Below, piece by piece: positions 7,724 to 15,663 of a stretch of 64,000 bases of DNA. Under the pieces are notes generated by a model. That model was not told where the DNA came from. It worked only from the letters and a program-made list of their open reading frames with translations, and did not search any database. The position numbers were made by a program, and so were the translations under genes. Numbering within the stretch: position 1 is the first letter of the stretch; every line of letters begins with the position of its first letter. Origin of the DNA: Microbacterium sp. W4I4 (lineage in GTDB: Bacteria; Actinomycetota; Actinomycetes; Actinomycetales; Microbacteriaceae); contig NZ_JAUSXT010000001.1 in NCBI RefSeq assembly GCF_030816235.1, positions 2,046,001 to 2,110,000 on the forward strand. The letters run 5' to 3'.

Positions 7724-8803
7724 TCAGCACCGCGGGAGGATGCCGCGTTCCTGCAGCGCGCCGAACCAGCGACTGAAGGATGCCTCCGTGTCACGGACGC
7801 CGTGAAAGCCAGCATCGTGCAGCTTCACCGTGCTCATCAGTGCGGGAGGCGGCGGCTCCTGTGCCCCGGCAGCGAACTGGAAGTCCGCGTATCTGTGTGA
7901 CCGGCCGACGAGCTCTGCAAGTGTTAGTGGCCGCAGACTGTGCCGTGCGACGATCTCGTCCCACAGCGCCTCGCGATGCAGCAGGTACTCGGACACCTTG
8001 AAGCGGTCGTCCTCGCCCTGCTCGACTCCCAGGCTGGCCGCGAAGGAGGGCCAGAGGTCCCTCCAGGTGAAGACCTCGCCGTTCGAGATGTTGAAGCACT
8101 GGTCGCGCGCGGTGGCCGCGCCTCCAGCCCACACCAGGGCGTCGGCGAGCACCTCGACGTCGAGAGCCTCAGCCACGTACGACGGCCCGCCCGGATAGGA
8201 GAAGGGCAAGCCCTCGGCCGCGCGGATTGCCGCGTACGCGCCGATCACCGGCGGGAGGTTCATCGCCACACCGTGGGTCGGACCGACGACCAGCGGAGGC
8301 CGGAAGATCGTCCAGCCGTAGCCGTTACGGGCGGCATGCTCGCGCCCCCAGTCCTCCTGCAGCCAGTAGAAGTTCTCATGCGGGTCTCGCGGTTCGCGCT
8401 CACGCGACGGCACTCTGATCGGATGCAGATGCGCCCCGTACGCCTTCGTGCCCTGAAGCCACGAGACGTGCTGCACGCTTCCCGCGGCGACCAGCGGTAC
8501 GAGCGCGCTCGCGAACATCTGCAGGTTCGTGCGCATCTGCCCCTCGTCTCGCCAGCCCCGCACGAGATCGGGCAGTTCGTGCACGGCCGCGTAGACGATG
8601 TGCGTCACATCGGAACGGCCGGCCAGTGCCTCGCGCGTCGCATCGGCATCCGTCAGATCCAGCGAGATGTGCTCGACGAGCCCCTCGCCCATCAGTTCGG
8701 GCGATCGTCGGGAGACGGCGAGGACCTGCTGCCCTGCCGCGGTGAAGGCATCGCATGCGGCGGCTCCGACGAGCCCGCTCGCACCGAAGACGGCGACGGT
8801 CAT
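7724..8803 (-). CDS. PRISE-type short-chain reductase (progesterone 5-beta-reductase/iridoid synthase-like)
   Basis: 359 residues. The N-terminal Rossmann motif GASGLVGAAA (about 7-16) is an extended-SDR nucleotide site. The middle carries LQGTKAYGAHLHP and NFYWLQEDW, the counterparts of the GTKHY and NFYY motifs that define PRISE proteins, which reduce activated C=C bonds of enones with NAD(P)H. It is the last gene of the 23-gene operon, two bases after the thioesterase on the minus strand. In this context it would saturate an enone or enal intermediate. The family call is good; substrate and stereochemistry are unknown. A generic NAD-dependent epimerase is the alternative. Confidence 0.78.
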   Translation of the reverse strand: MTVAVFGASGLVGAAACDAFTAAGQQVLAVSRRSPELMGEGLVEHISLDLTDADATREALAGRSDVTHIVYAAVHELPDLVRGWRDEGQMRTNLQMFASALVPLVAAGSVQHVSWLQGTKAYGAHLHPIRVPSREREPRDPHENFYWLQEDWGREHAARNGYGWTIFRPPLVVGPTHGVAMNLPPVIGAYAAIRAAEGLPFSYPGGPSYVAEALDVEVLADALVWAGGAATARDQCFNISNGEVFTWRDLWPSFAASLGVEQGEDDRFKVSEYLLHREALWDEIVARHSLRPLTLAELVGRSHRYADFQFAAGAQEPPPPALMSTVKLHDAGFHGVRDTEASFSRWFGALQERGILPRC

Positions 8804-8805
8804 GA

Positions 8806-9240
8806 TCAGTCCTCGTCGAGGTGCACGATGGACTTCACGATCTGTGCCGTGGCGATCAGCTTCTCACCGACGCGCACCGTCACGGTGAGAAAGGCCGTGT
8901 TGCGACCTCGCCGCACGATCTCGGCCCGGATGCGCACTTCGGAGCCGATCGGAACCGGTCGCATGTACGAGATCGAGAGCGAACTGGTCATGATGACCTC
9001 GTCGTCGCTCAGCGTCGGGAACATCGCATACGCGGCCGCGCAGTCGATCGAGGTCGCGATCATGCCCCCGTGCAGCATCAGCGAGTTGTTCGCGATCGGG
9101 CGCTCGCAGACCAGCATCAGACCGGCATCCGGATTCCCGGGCTCGGCCTCGCGCAGGCCCATGTGCTCATGGATCGGTGTGCGCAGGAGGACTTCGAGGT
9201 CGTGGTCCTGGCGCATGGGCCGCAGGCGGGTTCCGGTCAT
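8806..9240 (-). CDS. PaaI-like hotdog thioesterase
   Basis: 144 residues with the hotdog-fold PaaI signature: NNSLMLHGGMIATSIDCAAAYA (split here into NNSLMLHGGM then IATSIDCAA), around residues 52-75, where the HGG segment and the following Asp form the active site region. It probably hydrolyses dead-end acyl- or aryl-CoA esters and frees CoA. Its ATG overlaps the stop of the short crotonase upstream (ATGA), and it is followed two bases later by the PRISE reductase gene. It is part of the 23-gene operon. The family is clear; the exact CoA ester is not. Confidence 0.85.
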   Translation of the reverse strand: MTGTRLRPMRQDHDLEVLLRTPIHEHMGLREAEPGNPDAGLMLVCERPIANNSLMLHGGMIATSIDCAAAYAMFPTLSDDEVIMTSSLSISYMRPVPIGSEVRIRAEIVRRGRNTAFLTVTVRVGEKLIATAQIVKSIVHLDED

Positions 9241-9803
9241 GACGACACCGTGCGCGCCAGCAGCGCATCGTACGCGAGCGCATCGGTGAGACCTGCCAGC
9301 CGGTCGGCGACGGACGCGCGCTTGACCGCCATCGCGCCCGCGGTGTCGATCACCTCGACATCTGCATCGACGACGAGGCCTGCCGCGATCGACTCCGCGC
9401 GTGACAGCGTGCGTCCCGTGTACGCGAGCGCCGCGGCGAAGGCGGGCGAAACCGCCGTCGCCAACAGCCGGAAGGCACCGGTGGCGAGCGCGGTCGCGCC
9501 GCCGCCGGTCGAAAGGGTGGCGCCGGCGGATGCCACGACGACATCGGCCGCCAGCACGAGGGCGACGCCGAATCCGGTGACCGCGCCGTCGACGGAAAGC
9601 GCGACCGGGGCAGGGTGACTCATCAGCGACAGGGCCAGTGCGTGGAAGTCGGCGGCGGTCTCGTCTGCGGCGAGCTCATGCTGCCAGGCTCCAGCCGCAC
9701 CTCGGATGACGACGGCCTCGCGCGCCTTGGCTGCACTCTTCAGCTCACCGGTCAGGCGAGCACGTGCCTCACGGTCGAGGGATGTGATGTCGATCGTCTG
9801 CAT
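9237..9803 (-). CDS. Short, degenerate crotonase-fold protein
   Basis: 188 residues against about 260 for ordinary enoyl-CoA hydratases. The central fold is recognisable (PAPVALSVDGAVTGFGVAL, then LAADVVVASAGATLS). The two glutamates used for hydration are missing: the GGGCE position reads VTGFG, and the QPE position falls in a glycine/alanine-rich stretch. The C-terminal trimerisation helices are shortened. The ATG has an AAGGGAAC ribosome site and the stop overlaps the next gene, so it is translated normally and is not an obvious pseudogene. It may be an isomerase using other residues, or a structural partner of the full-length crotonase just upstream. Function is unknown. Confidence 0.68.
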   Translation of the reverse strand: MQTIDITSLDREARARLTGELKSAAKAREAVVIRGAAGAWQHELAADETAADFHALALSLMSHPAPVALSVDGAVTGFGVALVLAADVVVASAGATLSTGGGATALATGAFRLLATAVSPAFAAALAYTGRTLSRAESIAAGLVVDADVEVIDTAGAMAVKRASVADRLAGLTDALAYDALLARTVSS

Positions 9804-9814
9804 GATGTTCCCTT

Positions 9815-10600
9815 TCACTTGCCCGTGAAGACGGCGCGGCGCTTCTCGAGGAACGCATCGATGCCCTCGTAGTGGTCCTCGGTGGACAGCAGGATGCCGA
9901 GCTGCGCGCGTTCGTAGTCGAGTGCGTCCGAGATGCCGGTCTCCTCCGACCTGCGCAGTGCCGCCTTCGCCGAGCGCGCGGCGACGGGGCTGTACTTCGC
10001 GATCCGCTCGGCGGCGGCGATCCCCGCCTCGACGACGAACTCCGCGGGCACGACCTCCGCGACCATGCCGAGGCGGCGAGCGGTCCAGGCATCGATGTTC
10101 TGCGCCTGCAGCACGAGCTCGGCGGCCTTGTAGCGACCGGCGACCCGAGCCCAGCGCTGGGTTCCGCCGGCGCCGGGGAGGATGCCGAGGTTGATCTCGG
10201 GCTGCCCGAGGATGGCGTTGTCGGCGGCGATCACCAGGTCGCAGCTCAGCGCGATCTCGCACCCGCCGCCGAGCGTGTAGCCGGCGATCGCCGCGACGCT
10301 GGGCTTCGGGAACTGCATGATGCGTGCGAAGGCCTGCGAGCGCCTGGACGCCATGTATGCGGCCGGGGTGTTGGCCCGAAGGTCGCGGATGTCGGCACCC
10401 GAGGCGAACAGCTTCGGTCCACCGGTGAGCACCACGGCACGCACCTCGGCGTCGAACTCCGCATCATCGAGCGCCACCACCAGCCCGTCGAGCACTTCGT
10501 TGCTGAGCGCGTTGCGCTGGGCCGGCCGATTGATCGTGACGACGAGCACGCTTCCGTGCCGCTCGGTGAGCACGGGCTGATCAAAGGTTTCCTCGGTCAT
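9815..10600 (-). CDS. Enoyl-CoA hydratase (crotonase)
   Basis: 261 residues, full crotonase length. The oxyanion-hole region GADIRDL and GYTLGGGCEIALSCD carries the first catalytic Glu, and GQPEINLGILPGAGGTQR carries the second, so this is a competent 2-enoyl-CoA hydratase. The C-terminus (YEGIDAFLEKRRAVFTGK) is the usual CoA-contact region. It lies between the MaoC fusion gene (21-nt gap) and the short crotonase (11-nt gap) in the 23-gene operon. It would hydrate an enoyl-CoA formed by one of the two acyl-CoA dehydrogenases. PaaF-like sequence features are present but the substrate is unassigned. Confidence 0.92.
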   Translation of the reverse strand: MTEETFDQPVLTERHGSVLVVTINRPAQRNALSNEVLDGLVVALDDAEFDAEVRAVVLTGGPKLFASGADIRDLRANTPAAYMASRRSQAFARIMQFPKPSVAAIAGYTLGGGCEIALSCDLVIAADNAILGQPEINLGILPGAGGTQRWARVAGRYKAAELVLQAQNIDAWTARRLGMVAEVVPAEFVVEAGIAAAERIAKYSPVAARSAKAALRRSEETGISDALDYERAQLGILLSTEDHYEGIDAFLEKRRAVFTGK

Positions 10601-10621
10601 GGTCCTGTCCTTCCTGGACGG

Positions 10622-11656
10622 TCAGTCGTCTTCCACGACGATCAGGTTCATCTCGGATGCCGCGATGACGGCACCCGATGCGTCTGCGAACACCGTGCGG
10701 ATAACGGTGAACACCAGGGCCCCGCCGCTGCGCTCGCGTCGGTCGCGGCTGATCACCGCGGTGCGCGCGATGAGGCGCTCGCCGAGGGCGAATGCGCGTG
10801 CGACAGTGATCGTCTGCTCTCCGTGCAGGGCTGGGCGGTCACTGGCGACCCAGTCCGCGCAGTCCCTGACCGGGTACGGCCGTCGGATGCCGTCGTTCGC
10901 GTCGTCGTCCGGCAGGAAGCCGACAGCGGTGAGCATGAACGGGTAGGTGGGCACGGCGAAGCGGGCGCCGACGGCTTCCTTCACTGCGGTGAGCGTCGCG
11001 GGCGTCGGGGAGACCGCGACTTCCGCGACGAGCTGCGCGCCCTCGGGAAGCCGCAGCCTTTCGGCGTCGACCTCCGCGCTGTACTGCAGCGACACGGCAT
11101 CGCGGCCGTCCCCCCGCGTGACCCGCGCAGAACCCTCACCGTCGACGTGCAGCGTCCCGACGTCGCCGACCGGCAGTGGCGCGATGAACCGTGCAGCCAG
11201 CGTGTACGCGTCGTCGGGGACATCCAGCTGTCCGGCCGCCCAGCCGAGCACGAGCATGCCCTGCGCGATGGCACTGTCGAGGCCGCCGGCTCGGGCCGCC
11301 TCCTCATCGAGATGGATGGGATTGTCGTCTGAGGATGCTGCGGCGTACCGCGCGATGCTGTCGTGATCGAAGAGCATCGTCGGATCCGCGATGGGGGTGA
11401 TCTCCACGCAGCGCGCATCGCCGACATGGATGCCGTCGGGGCGCACCTCGATCTCGGATCCCACCGGCACAGGGGCGACGAAGCGCACCGAGACGGCATC
11501 GGCGTCCAGCGCCTCGATGGCCAGGCATGCCAGCAGGTGCCCGTGCGCGATCGGGACGCCGAATCGTGTGCTCGCCGCGTACTCGGGGTCGGTGTGCAGC
11601 GGATTCGCGTCCGTCGTCAGCTCGCCCCACCGCGTCAGCAGTTCGGCGTCGATCAT
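10622..11656 (-). CDS. MaoC-type dehydratase with three hotdog domains
   Basis: 344 residues. Two MaoC hotdog units carry the hydratase-2 motif: TDANPLH (Asp16-His21) and SDDNPIH (Asp110-His115). A third region, about 225-344, resembles the FAS1-like/MaoC N-terminal domain (RFAVPTYPFMLTAVGF). It probably performs (R)-specific hydration or dehydration of a bulky enoyl-CoA, a task given to MaoC proteins in actinobacterial steroid side-chain degradation. Its ATG overlaps the stop of the 120-residue protein upstream (ATGA), and the two may form one complex. Two complete active-site motifs in one chain are unusual. Confidence 0.8.
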   Translation of the reverse strand: MIDAELLTRWGELTTDANPLHTDPEYAASTRFGVPIAHGHLLACLAIEALDADAVSVRFVAPVPVGSEIEVRPDGIHVGDARCVEITPIADPTMLFDHDSIARYAAASSDDNPIHLDEEAARAGGLDSAIAQGMLVLGWAAGQLDVPDDAYTLAARFIAPLPVGDVGTLHVDGEGSARVTRGDGRDAVSLQYSAEVDAERLRLPEGAQLVAEVAVSPTPATLTAVKEAVGARFAVPTYPFMLTAVGFLPDDDANDGIRRPYPVRDCADWVASDRPALHGEQTITVARAFALGERLIARTAVISRDRRERSGGALVFTVIRTVFADASGAVIAASEMNLIVVEDD

Positions 11657-12015
11657 GCTGCCGCCTCCCACCGGATCACGAAGCGCACCCGCGACGGGCT
11701 CGCGTCGACTCCCGGCGTGCGCAGATCCACATCGAAGGTGACGACGGCTCTGCCGGCCCTGTCGGTGCGGGTCCGCACATCGCAGCGGTGCTCCGTCGTC
11801 CCGCCGGGCTGCCATCCATCACCGGCGGCGCTGTCGATCCCGAGCAGAACACCGCCCGGTGGCAGCGACCGCCCGCGCGCGAAGGCCCGTCGCGCCTGCG
11901 CGATAGCGAGCCCAGCGGGCTTGGGTGCGTCGGTTCGGAGCAGCCGGGCGTACTCGGCGACGTCCACCGGGTCATCGCGGACCCAGGCGCCGTCCGTCGA
12001 GAGCTCAGCCGTCAT
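11653..12015 (-). CDS. Small hotdog-like companion of the MaoC fusion protein
   Basis: 120 residues. I do not recognise a precise family. The sequence starts MTAELSTDGAWVRDDPVDV and ends with a strand-rich segment (VRFVIRWEAAA), which looks like a lone hotdog or MaoC N-terminal half lacking the D-x-N-P-x-H motif. It is translationally coupled to the MaoC gene by an ATGA overlap. A non-catalytic partner subunit is a reasonable inference, as in heteromeric MaoC hydratases (for example ChsH1/ChsH2), but the similarity is weak by eye. Confidence 0.6.
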   Translation of the reverse strand: MTAELSTDGAWVRDDPVDVAEYARLLRTDAPKPAGLAIAQARRAFARGRSLPPGGVLLGIDSAAGDGWQPGGTTEHRCDVRTRTDRAGRAVVTFDVDLRTPGVDASPSRVRFVIRWEAAA

Positions 12016-12020
12016 CGCGA

Positions 12021-12773
12021 TCACTTCCGGAAGGTGTCGACGTACGCGGCGAGCGCGGGCTTGGTGGCCGCGGAAGCCTGCGCCCATGACTCGAACTCGA
12101 GGGTGGTGGCGATGTCGCTCTTCGCGGCGATCTCGACGGCAGCCTTGATGTCGCGGGTGAGCTGCGAGTCGATGGCGGACCAGCGCGAAGCGAGCTTCAT
12201 CGCCTCTGCCATCGGGTCGTCCGCGAAGACGGTCGCGACCCCCGCATCCACAGCCTGCTGAGCCTTGACGTTGCCGCCGTCCAGCAGCATCTTCAGCGCC
12301 TTGTCCTTGCCCATCGTCTGCACGAGGAACCAGGTGCATCCGCCGCCTGGATGCAGACCGATGCGCGAGAACGTCGCGGCGAAGACCGAATCGGGCCCGG
12401 CGACGCGCACGTCGCACACCATGGCGAGGTTCAGCCCTGCTCCCACCGCGGGTCCATGCACTGCCGCGATCACAGGCACGCCCAGATCGCGGATCGACAG
12501 GAACGACGCGTAGACCTCGTGCAGGTCGTCGCGGAGCTGTGCGACCGAGCGGGAGGTGTCGCCGAAGATGGCCGGCATGTCGGCGCCGCCGCAGAACGCC
12601 GACCCCTCGCCGGTCACGATGACGGCGCGGGTACCGGGATCCGCCTTGACGGAGCTCACCGCGTCGAGAAGATCCGCGCACAGCTCCGGAGCGAGGATGT
12701 TGCGGCGGGCGGGGTCGTTCAGCACGATGGCGCGAACACCGTCGTCGTAGGTGTCGATGCGTACCTTGCTCAT
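12021..12773 (-). CDS. Crotonase-family enzyme, PaaG/EchA-like, lacking both hydratase glutamates
   Basis: 250 residues, full length. It keeps the oxyanion-hole segments CGGADMPAIF and GPAVGAGLNLAMVCD, but Asn replaces the first catalytic Glu and the second region reads TFSRIGLHPGGGCTWFL in place of QPE. That pattern is nearer to PaaG-type isomerases and ring-opening crotonases than to hydratases. It sits directly downstream of the tandem acyl-CoA dehydrogenase (ATGA overlap) and near the IpdAB-like pair, a neighbourhood similar to EchA20-IpdAB in steroid ring degradation. A ring-cleaving hydrolase or double-bond isomerase is suggested; this is inference. Confidence 0.82.
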   Translation of the reverse strand: MSKVRIDTYDDGVRAIVLNDPARRNILAPELCADLLDAVSSVKADPGTRAVIVTGEGSAFCGGADMPAIFGDTSRSVAQLRDDLHEVYASFLSIRDLGVPVIAAVHGPAVGAGLNLAMVCDVRVAGPDSVFAATFSRIGLHPGGGCTWFLVQTMGKDKALKMLLDGGNVKAQQAVDAGVATVFADDPMAEAMKLASRWSAIDSQLTRDIKAAVEIAAKSDIATTLEFESWAQASAATKPALAAYVDTFRK

Positions 12774-14905
12774 CGCGTCTCCTCTGCAGTGATCCACGCC
12801 CATACGGCGTCCTCGTCCTTCGCCAGCAGCTCGAGACCGAGCCCCCGCTGCCATGCCGCAGCCGTGCCGGCCTCATCCCGCCACGCCCAGATCCGTCGGG
12901 TCGAAAGGTGAAGCGGATGCTCACGGGTGATGCCCATCGCGGCATGCAGCTGATGGGCGCTGCGCGCGCCGAGCGTCGCCGCCGTATCGAGCACGGCACG
13001 GGCCGCCGCCACGCGGCTGCCTGCATCCGCCCGCCCTGCGCCCACGGCGGCGACGGCCTCGGCCACCGCGACGCGCGCCAGCACGAACTCCGACAGCAGC
13101 TCGGCGAACAGTCCGGCGACCGCCTGGAACTTCAGCAGCGGACGCCCGAACTGCTCGCGGGTCGTGATGTGCTCATACGATTGGGCGCACGCTGTCTCGA
13201 GCGCCCCGATCGAGGCGACGGCGCGGAAGAGCGCGAGCTCGGCATCCGTCGCGGCGTCTGCGAAGACGACGTCGACAGCGGCCCCGTCGAGCGTGAAGGT
13301 GTCGCGCGGCTCTCCGGCCAGGTTGCGGCCCGGCGTCCATGCACCGGCGTCGGCTGGCACGAGCGCCCAGACCTGCTCGCCCTGACTGACCGCCGAGACC
13401 AGCACGTGCGCGGCCTCCCGACCCCACGGCACCCGCGGGATGCTGCCGCTGATGACGCCGTCGACGATCGTCGCATCGCCCCCGCCGGCCACGGTGACGA
13501 GTCCCAGGGCATCGAGGCCGGTCCGTCCGGCGCGAGCCAGAGCACGAGTCGCGGCGATGCTCTCTGCGACCGGCGCCGAGACGGCCGCACGCCCGAGCGC
13601 CTCGATGATCTCGGCGGCGTCCGACAGCTCGCCGCCTTCACCGCCGACGGCCTCGTCGACGGAGACGCGCAGCCAGCCGACCTCCGCCATCGATGCCCGC
13701 AGCTCCGCCTGGTCCTCGGGCTCGCCCGCCTGGCCGTCGAGCATCTCGTCGGCTGCGGATCCGACCTCTCCGCGCTGCCTGCGGATCTCCGTGAGCAGCG
13801 CGGGCGCTCCCCGGGAGACGAGTGTCTTCAGCACCTCTGATGTGCCACCTCGGATCGTGAACCCTGGCGAGGACAGGATGCCACCGGCGAGCAGGGCGGC
13901 AAGTCCTTCGCCGTCGGGGTCCGGCTCGACCGGGGTGACCTCGCGCGCGAACTCGACAACGGCCTTCTCGAACGCCGTGCCCAGATCCTTCTGCACCGCG
14001 GCATCCGTCACGGGCGATCCGCCCGCATCGATGTCGAGCGCGACCCGCACGGCCATGGCCCGCAGCGCGGCGAGGCGCGCGTACACGCGGCCCACTGCCA
14101 TGGCCGATGCCTGCCCCTCCGGCGAGGCGGCGAGCTCATCGCGCGCCGCGGCCAGCAGCGGGTAGGTGCTCATGACCCGCTCGATGCCGCCGCGCTCGAG
14201 CGACAGCTGGCTGGTGACCTGGGTCCAGCCGTTGCCGATCTCACCGAGTACGTGATCGTCGTCGACGAAGACGTCGTCGAACGTCACCTCGTTGAAATGG
14301 TGCTCGCCGGCGAGATCGAGGATCGGACGCACCTCGACGCCGTCCGCCTGCATGTCGACGATGAACTCGGACAGGCCCTCGTGCTTGACCCCGGACTTGT
14401 CCGTGCGGGCGAGCACGTAGGCGTGGGTCGCGTGATGCGCCTGGCTGGTCCAGATCTTGCGCCCGGCGATGCGCCATCCGCCGGCGACTCGTGTCGCCGT
14501 GGTGCGCACCGAGGCGAGGTCGGAGCCGGCCTCGGTCTCGCTCATGCCGAGGCAGAAGACCAGCTCGCCGGATGCGATGCCGGGCACGTAGCGGCTCTTC
14601 GCGACCTCGGAGCCGTAGCGCAGGAGCGACGGTCCGATCTGGCGCTCCGCGATCCAGTGACCTGCGACGGGGGCGCCGGTGCGCAGGATCTCCTCTGTCA
14701 CCACCAGGCGGGCGATGCCGGGCCGGCCACCTCCGCCGACCTCCTTTGGCCAGGTGATGCCGAGCAGCCCGCGGCGACCCATCTCGCGGCTGAACTCAGG
14801 ATCGTACGAGCGCAGCCAGGAGTCGCAGGTCGGGACGAAGCCCCATCCGGTGATCAGGTCGCGCACGCTCGCGCGCAGATCCTGGGTGTCATCGATCATG
14901 GTCAC
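12770..14905 (-). CDS. Tandem (fused) acyl-CoA dehydrogenase
   Basis: 711 residues, about twice the size of a usual 380-residue dehydrogenase. The first half (1-385) has the FAD-site motifs GMSETEAGSDLASVR and WRIAGRKIWTS and ends with GGTSEVLKTLVSRG, with no Glu before GGT. The second half (about 395-711) is a more degenerate dehydrogenase with REQFGRPLLKFQAVAG and a weak FAD region. This resembles a fusion of the alpha and beta chains of heteromeric FadE pairs used in actinobacterial steroid degradation. I use GTG at 14905, placed seven bases after GGAG and overlapping the previous stop; an ATG lies at 14899. Confidence 0.87.
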   Translation of the reverse strand: MTMIDDTQDLRASVRDLITGWGFVPTCDSWLRSYDPEFSREMGRRGLLGITWPKEVGGGGRPGIARLVVTEEILRTGAPVAGHWIAERQIGPSLLRYGSEVAKSRYVPGIASGELVFCLGMSETEAGSDLASVRTTATRVAGGWRIAGRKIWTSQAHHATHAYVLARTDKSGVKHEGLSEFIVDMQADGVEVRPILDLAGEHHFNEVTFDDVFVDDDHVLGEIGNGWTQVTSQLSLERGGIERVMSTYPLLAAARDELAASPEGQASAMAVGRVYARLAALRAMAVRVALDIDAGGSPVTDAAVQKDLGTAFEKAVVEFAREVTPVEPDPDGEGLAALLAGGILSSPGFTIRGGTSEVLKTLVSRGAPALLTEIRRQRGEVGSAADEMLDGQAGEPEDQAELRASMAEVGWLRVSVDEAVGGEGGELSDAAEIIEALGRAAVSAPVAESIAATRALARAGRTGLDALGLVTVAGGGDATIVDGVISGSIPRVPWGREAAHVLVSAVSQGEQVWALVPADAGAWTPGRNLAGEPRDTFTLDGAAVDVVFADAATDAELALFRAVASIGALETACAQSYEHITTREQFGRPLLKFQAVAGLFAELLSEFVLARVAVAEAVAAVGAGRADAGSRVAAARAVLDTAATLGARSAHQLHAAMGITREHPLHLSTRRIWAWRDEAGTAAAWQRGLGLELLAKDEDAVWAWITAEETR

Positions 14906-15663
14906 TTCTCTGCTCCTTCGTTCTCCAGCGCTCTGGCTGCAACCTGATATCCGCGTCGCGCAGCTGACTCGAGCACCGCTCTGGCCACCTGACGCTCCTC
15001 GTCGGTCACAGCCTGGCGCTGCGTGAACCGGGACATGTCGGCGCCCAGACTCTCGACGTGCGCGAGGAAGGCAGCTGCACCGGGCGTCTCTGCGACCTCT
15101 TCGACATGCAGGTCCTCACCCAACCGCACGATGCCCCATCGCGTGTGCAGCCGGACCAGTGTGTCCGGTCCGGGCGCCGCGGTGACGTGCTCGACCGCGC
15201 GCTGGAATCGCTTGAGGTCGGTGGCACCGGTGAGCAGCACGAGCTCGCGGGCCGAGGCTGCGATGTCGGGGGCTCCACCTCCACCAGGGAGGCGCACCTT
15301 CGGGTTGTCGCGGCTCTCGCCGATGAAGGACGAGTTCACCCGCCCGTGGATGTCGACATTGCTCGCGTCGAGGACGACGCGATCGAAGTGCCGCCCGCCC
15401 GCGAGCAGGACGGCGGCGGAGTCGCCGAGCCAGCTGTAGGCGTTCGCGTAGGCGGCGTAGTCGGTCGTGCTGGTGGGCACCTCGTCCCCTGCAGCCCACG
15501 TGGCGACGCCTGCTTCGAAGACCTGGGAGAACGGCGAGCCGTCGAGCGCGTGCGCGACCTGCCCGGCGAGCACCGGCCAGTGGAACCCGGTGAACACCCA
15601 GCCGCCGCGGCGGAACTCTCGCGCAGCACGCACGAGGAAGTCGATTGCCGTCGCATCGCTCAT
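14902..15663 (-). CDS. CoA-transferase family subunit, IpdB-like
   Basis: 253 residues. It belongs to the beta-subunit family of glutaconate/3-oxoacid CoA-transferases, with VFEAGVATWAAGD near residue 47 and RLPGGGGAPDIAASA near residue 125. Together with the upstream partner it resembles IpdAB, which in actinobacteria opens the last steroid ring by retro-Claisen hydrolysis and transfers no CoA. The ATG overlaps the stop of the partner (ATGA) and its own stop overlaps the GTG of the tandem dehydrogenase. True CoA-transferase activity cannot be excluded from sequence alone. Confidence 0.8.
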   Translation of the reverse strand: MSDATAIDFLVRAAREFRRGGWVFTGFHWPVLAGQVAHALDGSPFSQVFEAGVATWAAGDEVPTSTTDYAAYANAYSWLGDSAAVLLAGGRHFDRVVLDASNVDIHGRVNSSFIGESRDNPKVRLPGGGGAPDIAASARELVLLTGATDLKRFQRAVEHVTAAPGPDTLVRLHTRWGIVRLGEDLHVEEVAETPGAAAFLAHVESLGADMSRFTQRQAVTDEERQVARAVLESAARRGYQVAARALENEGAEK

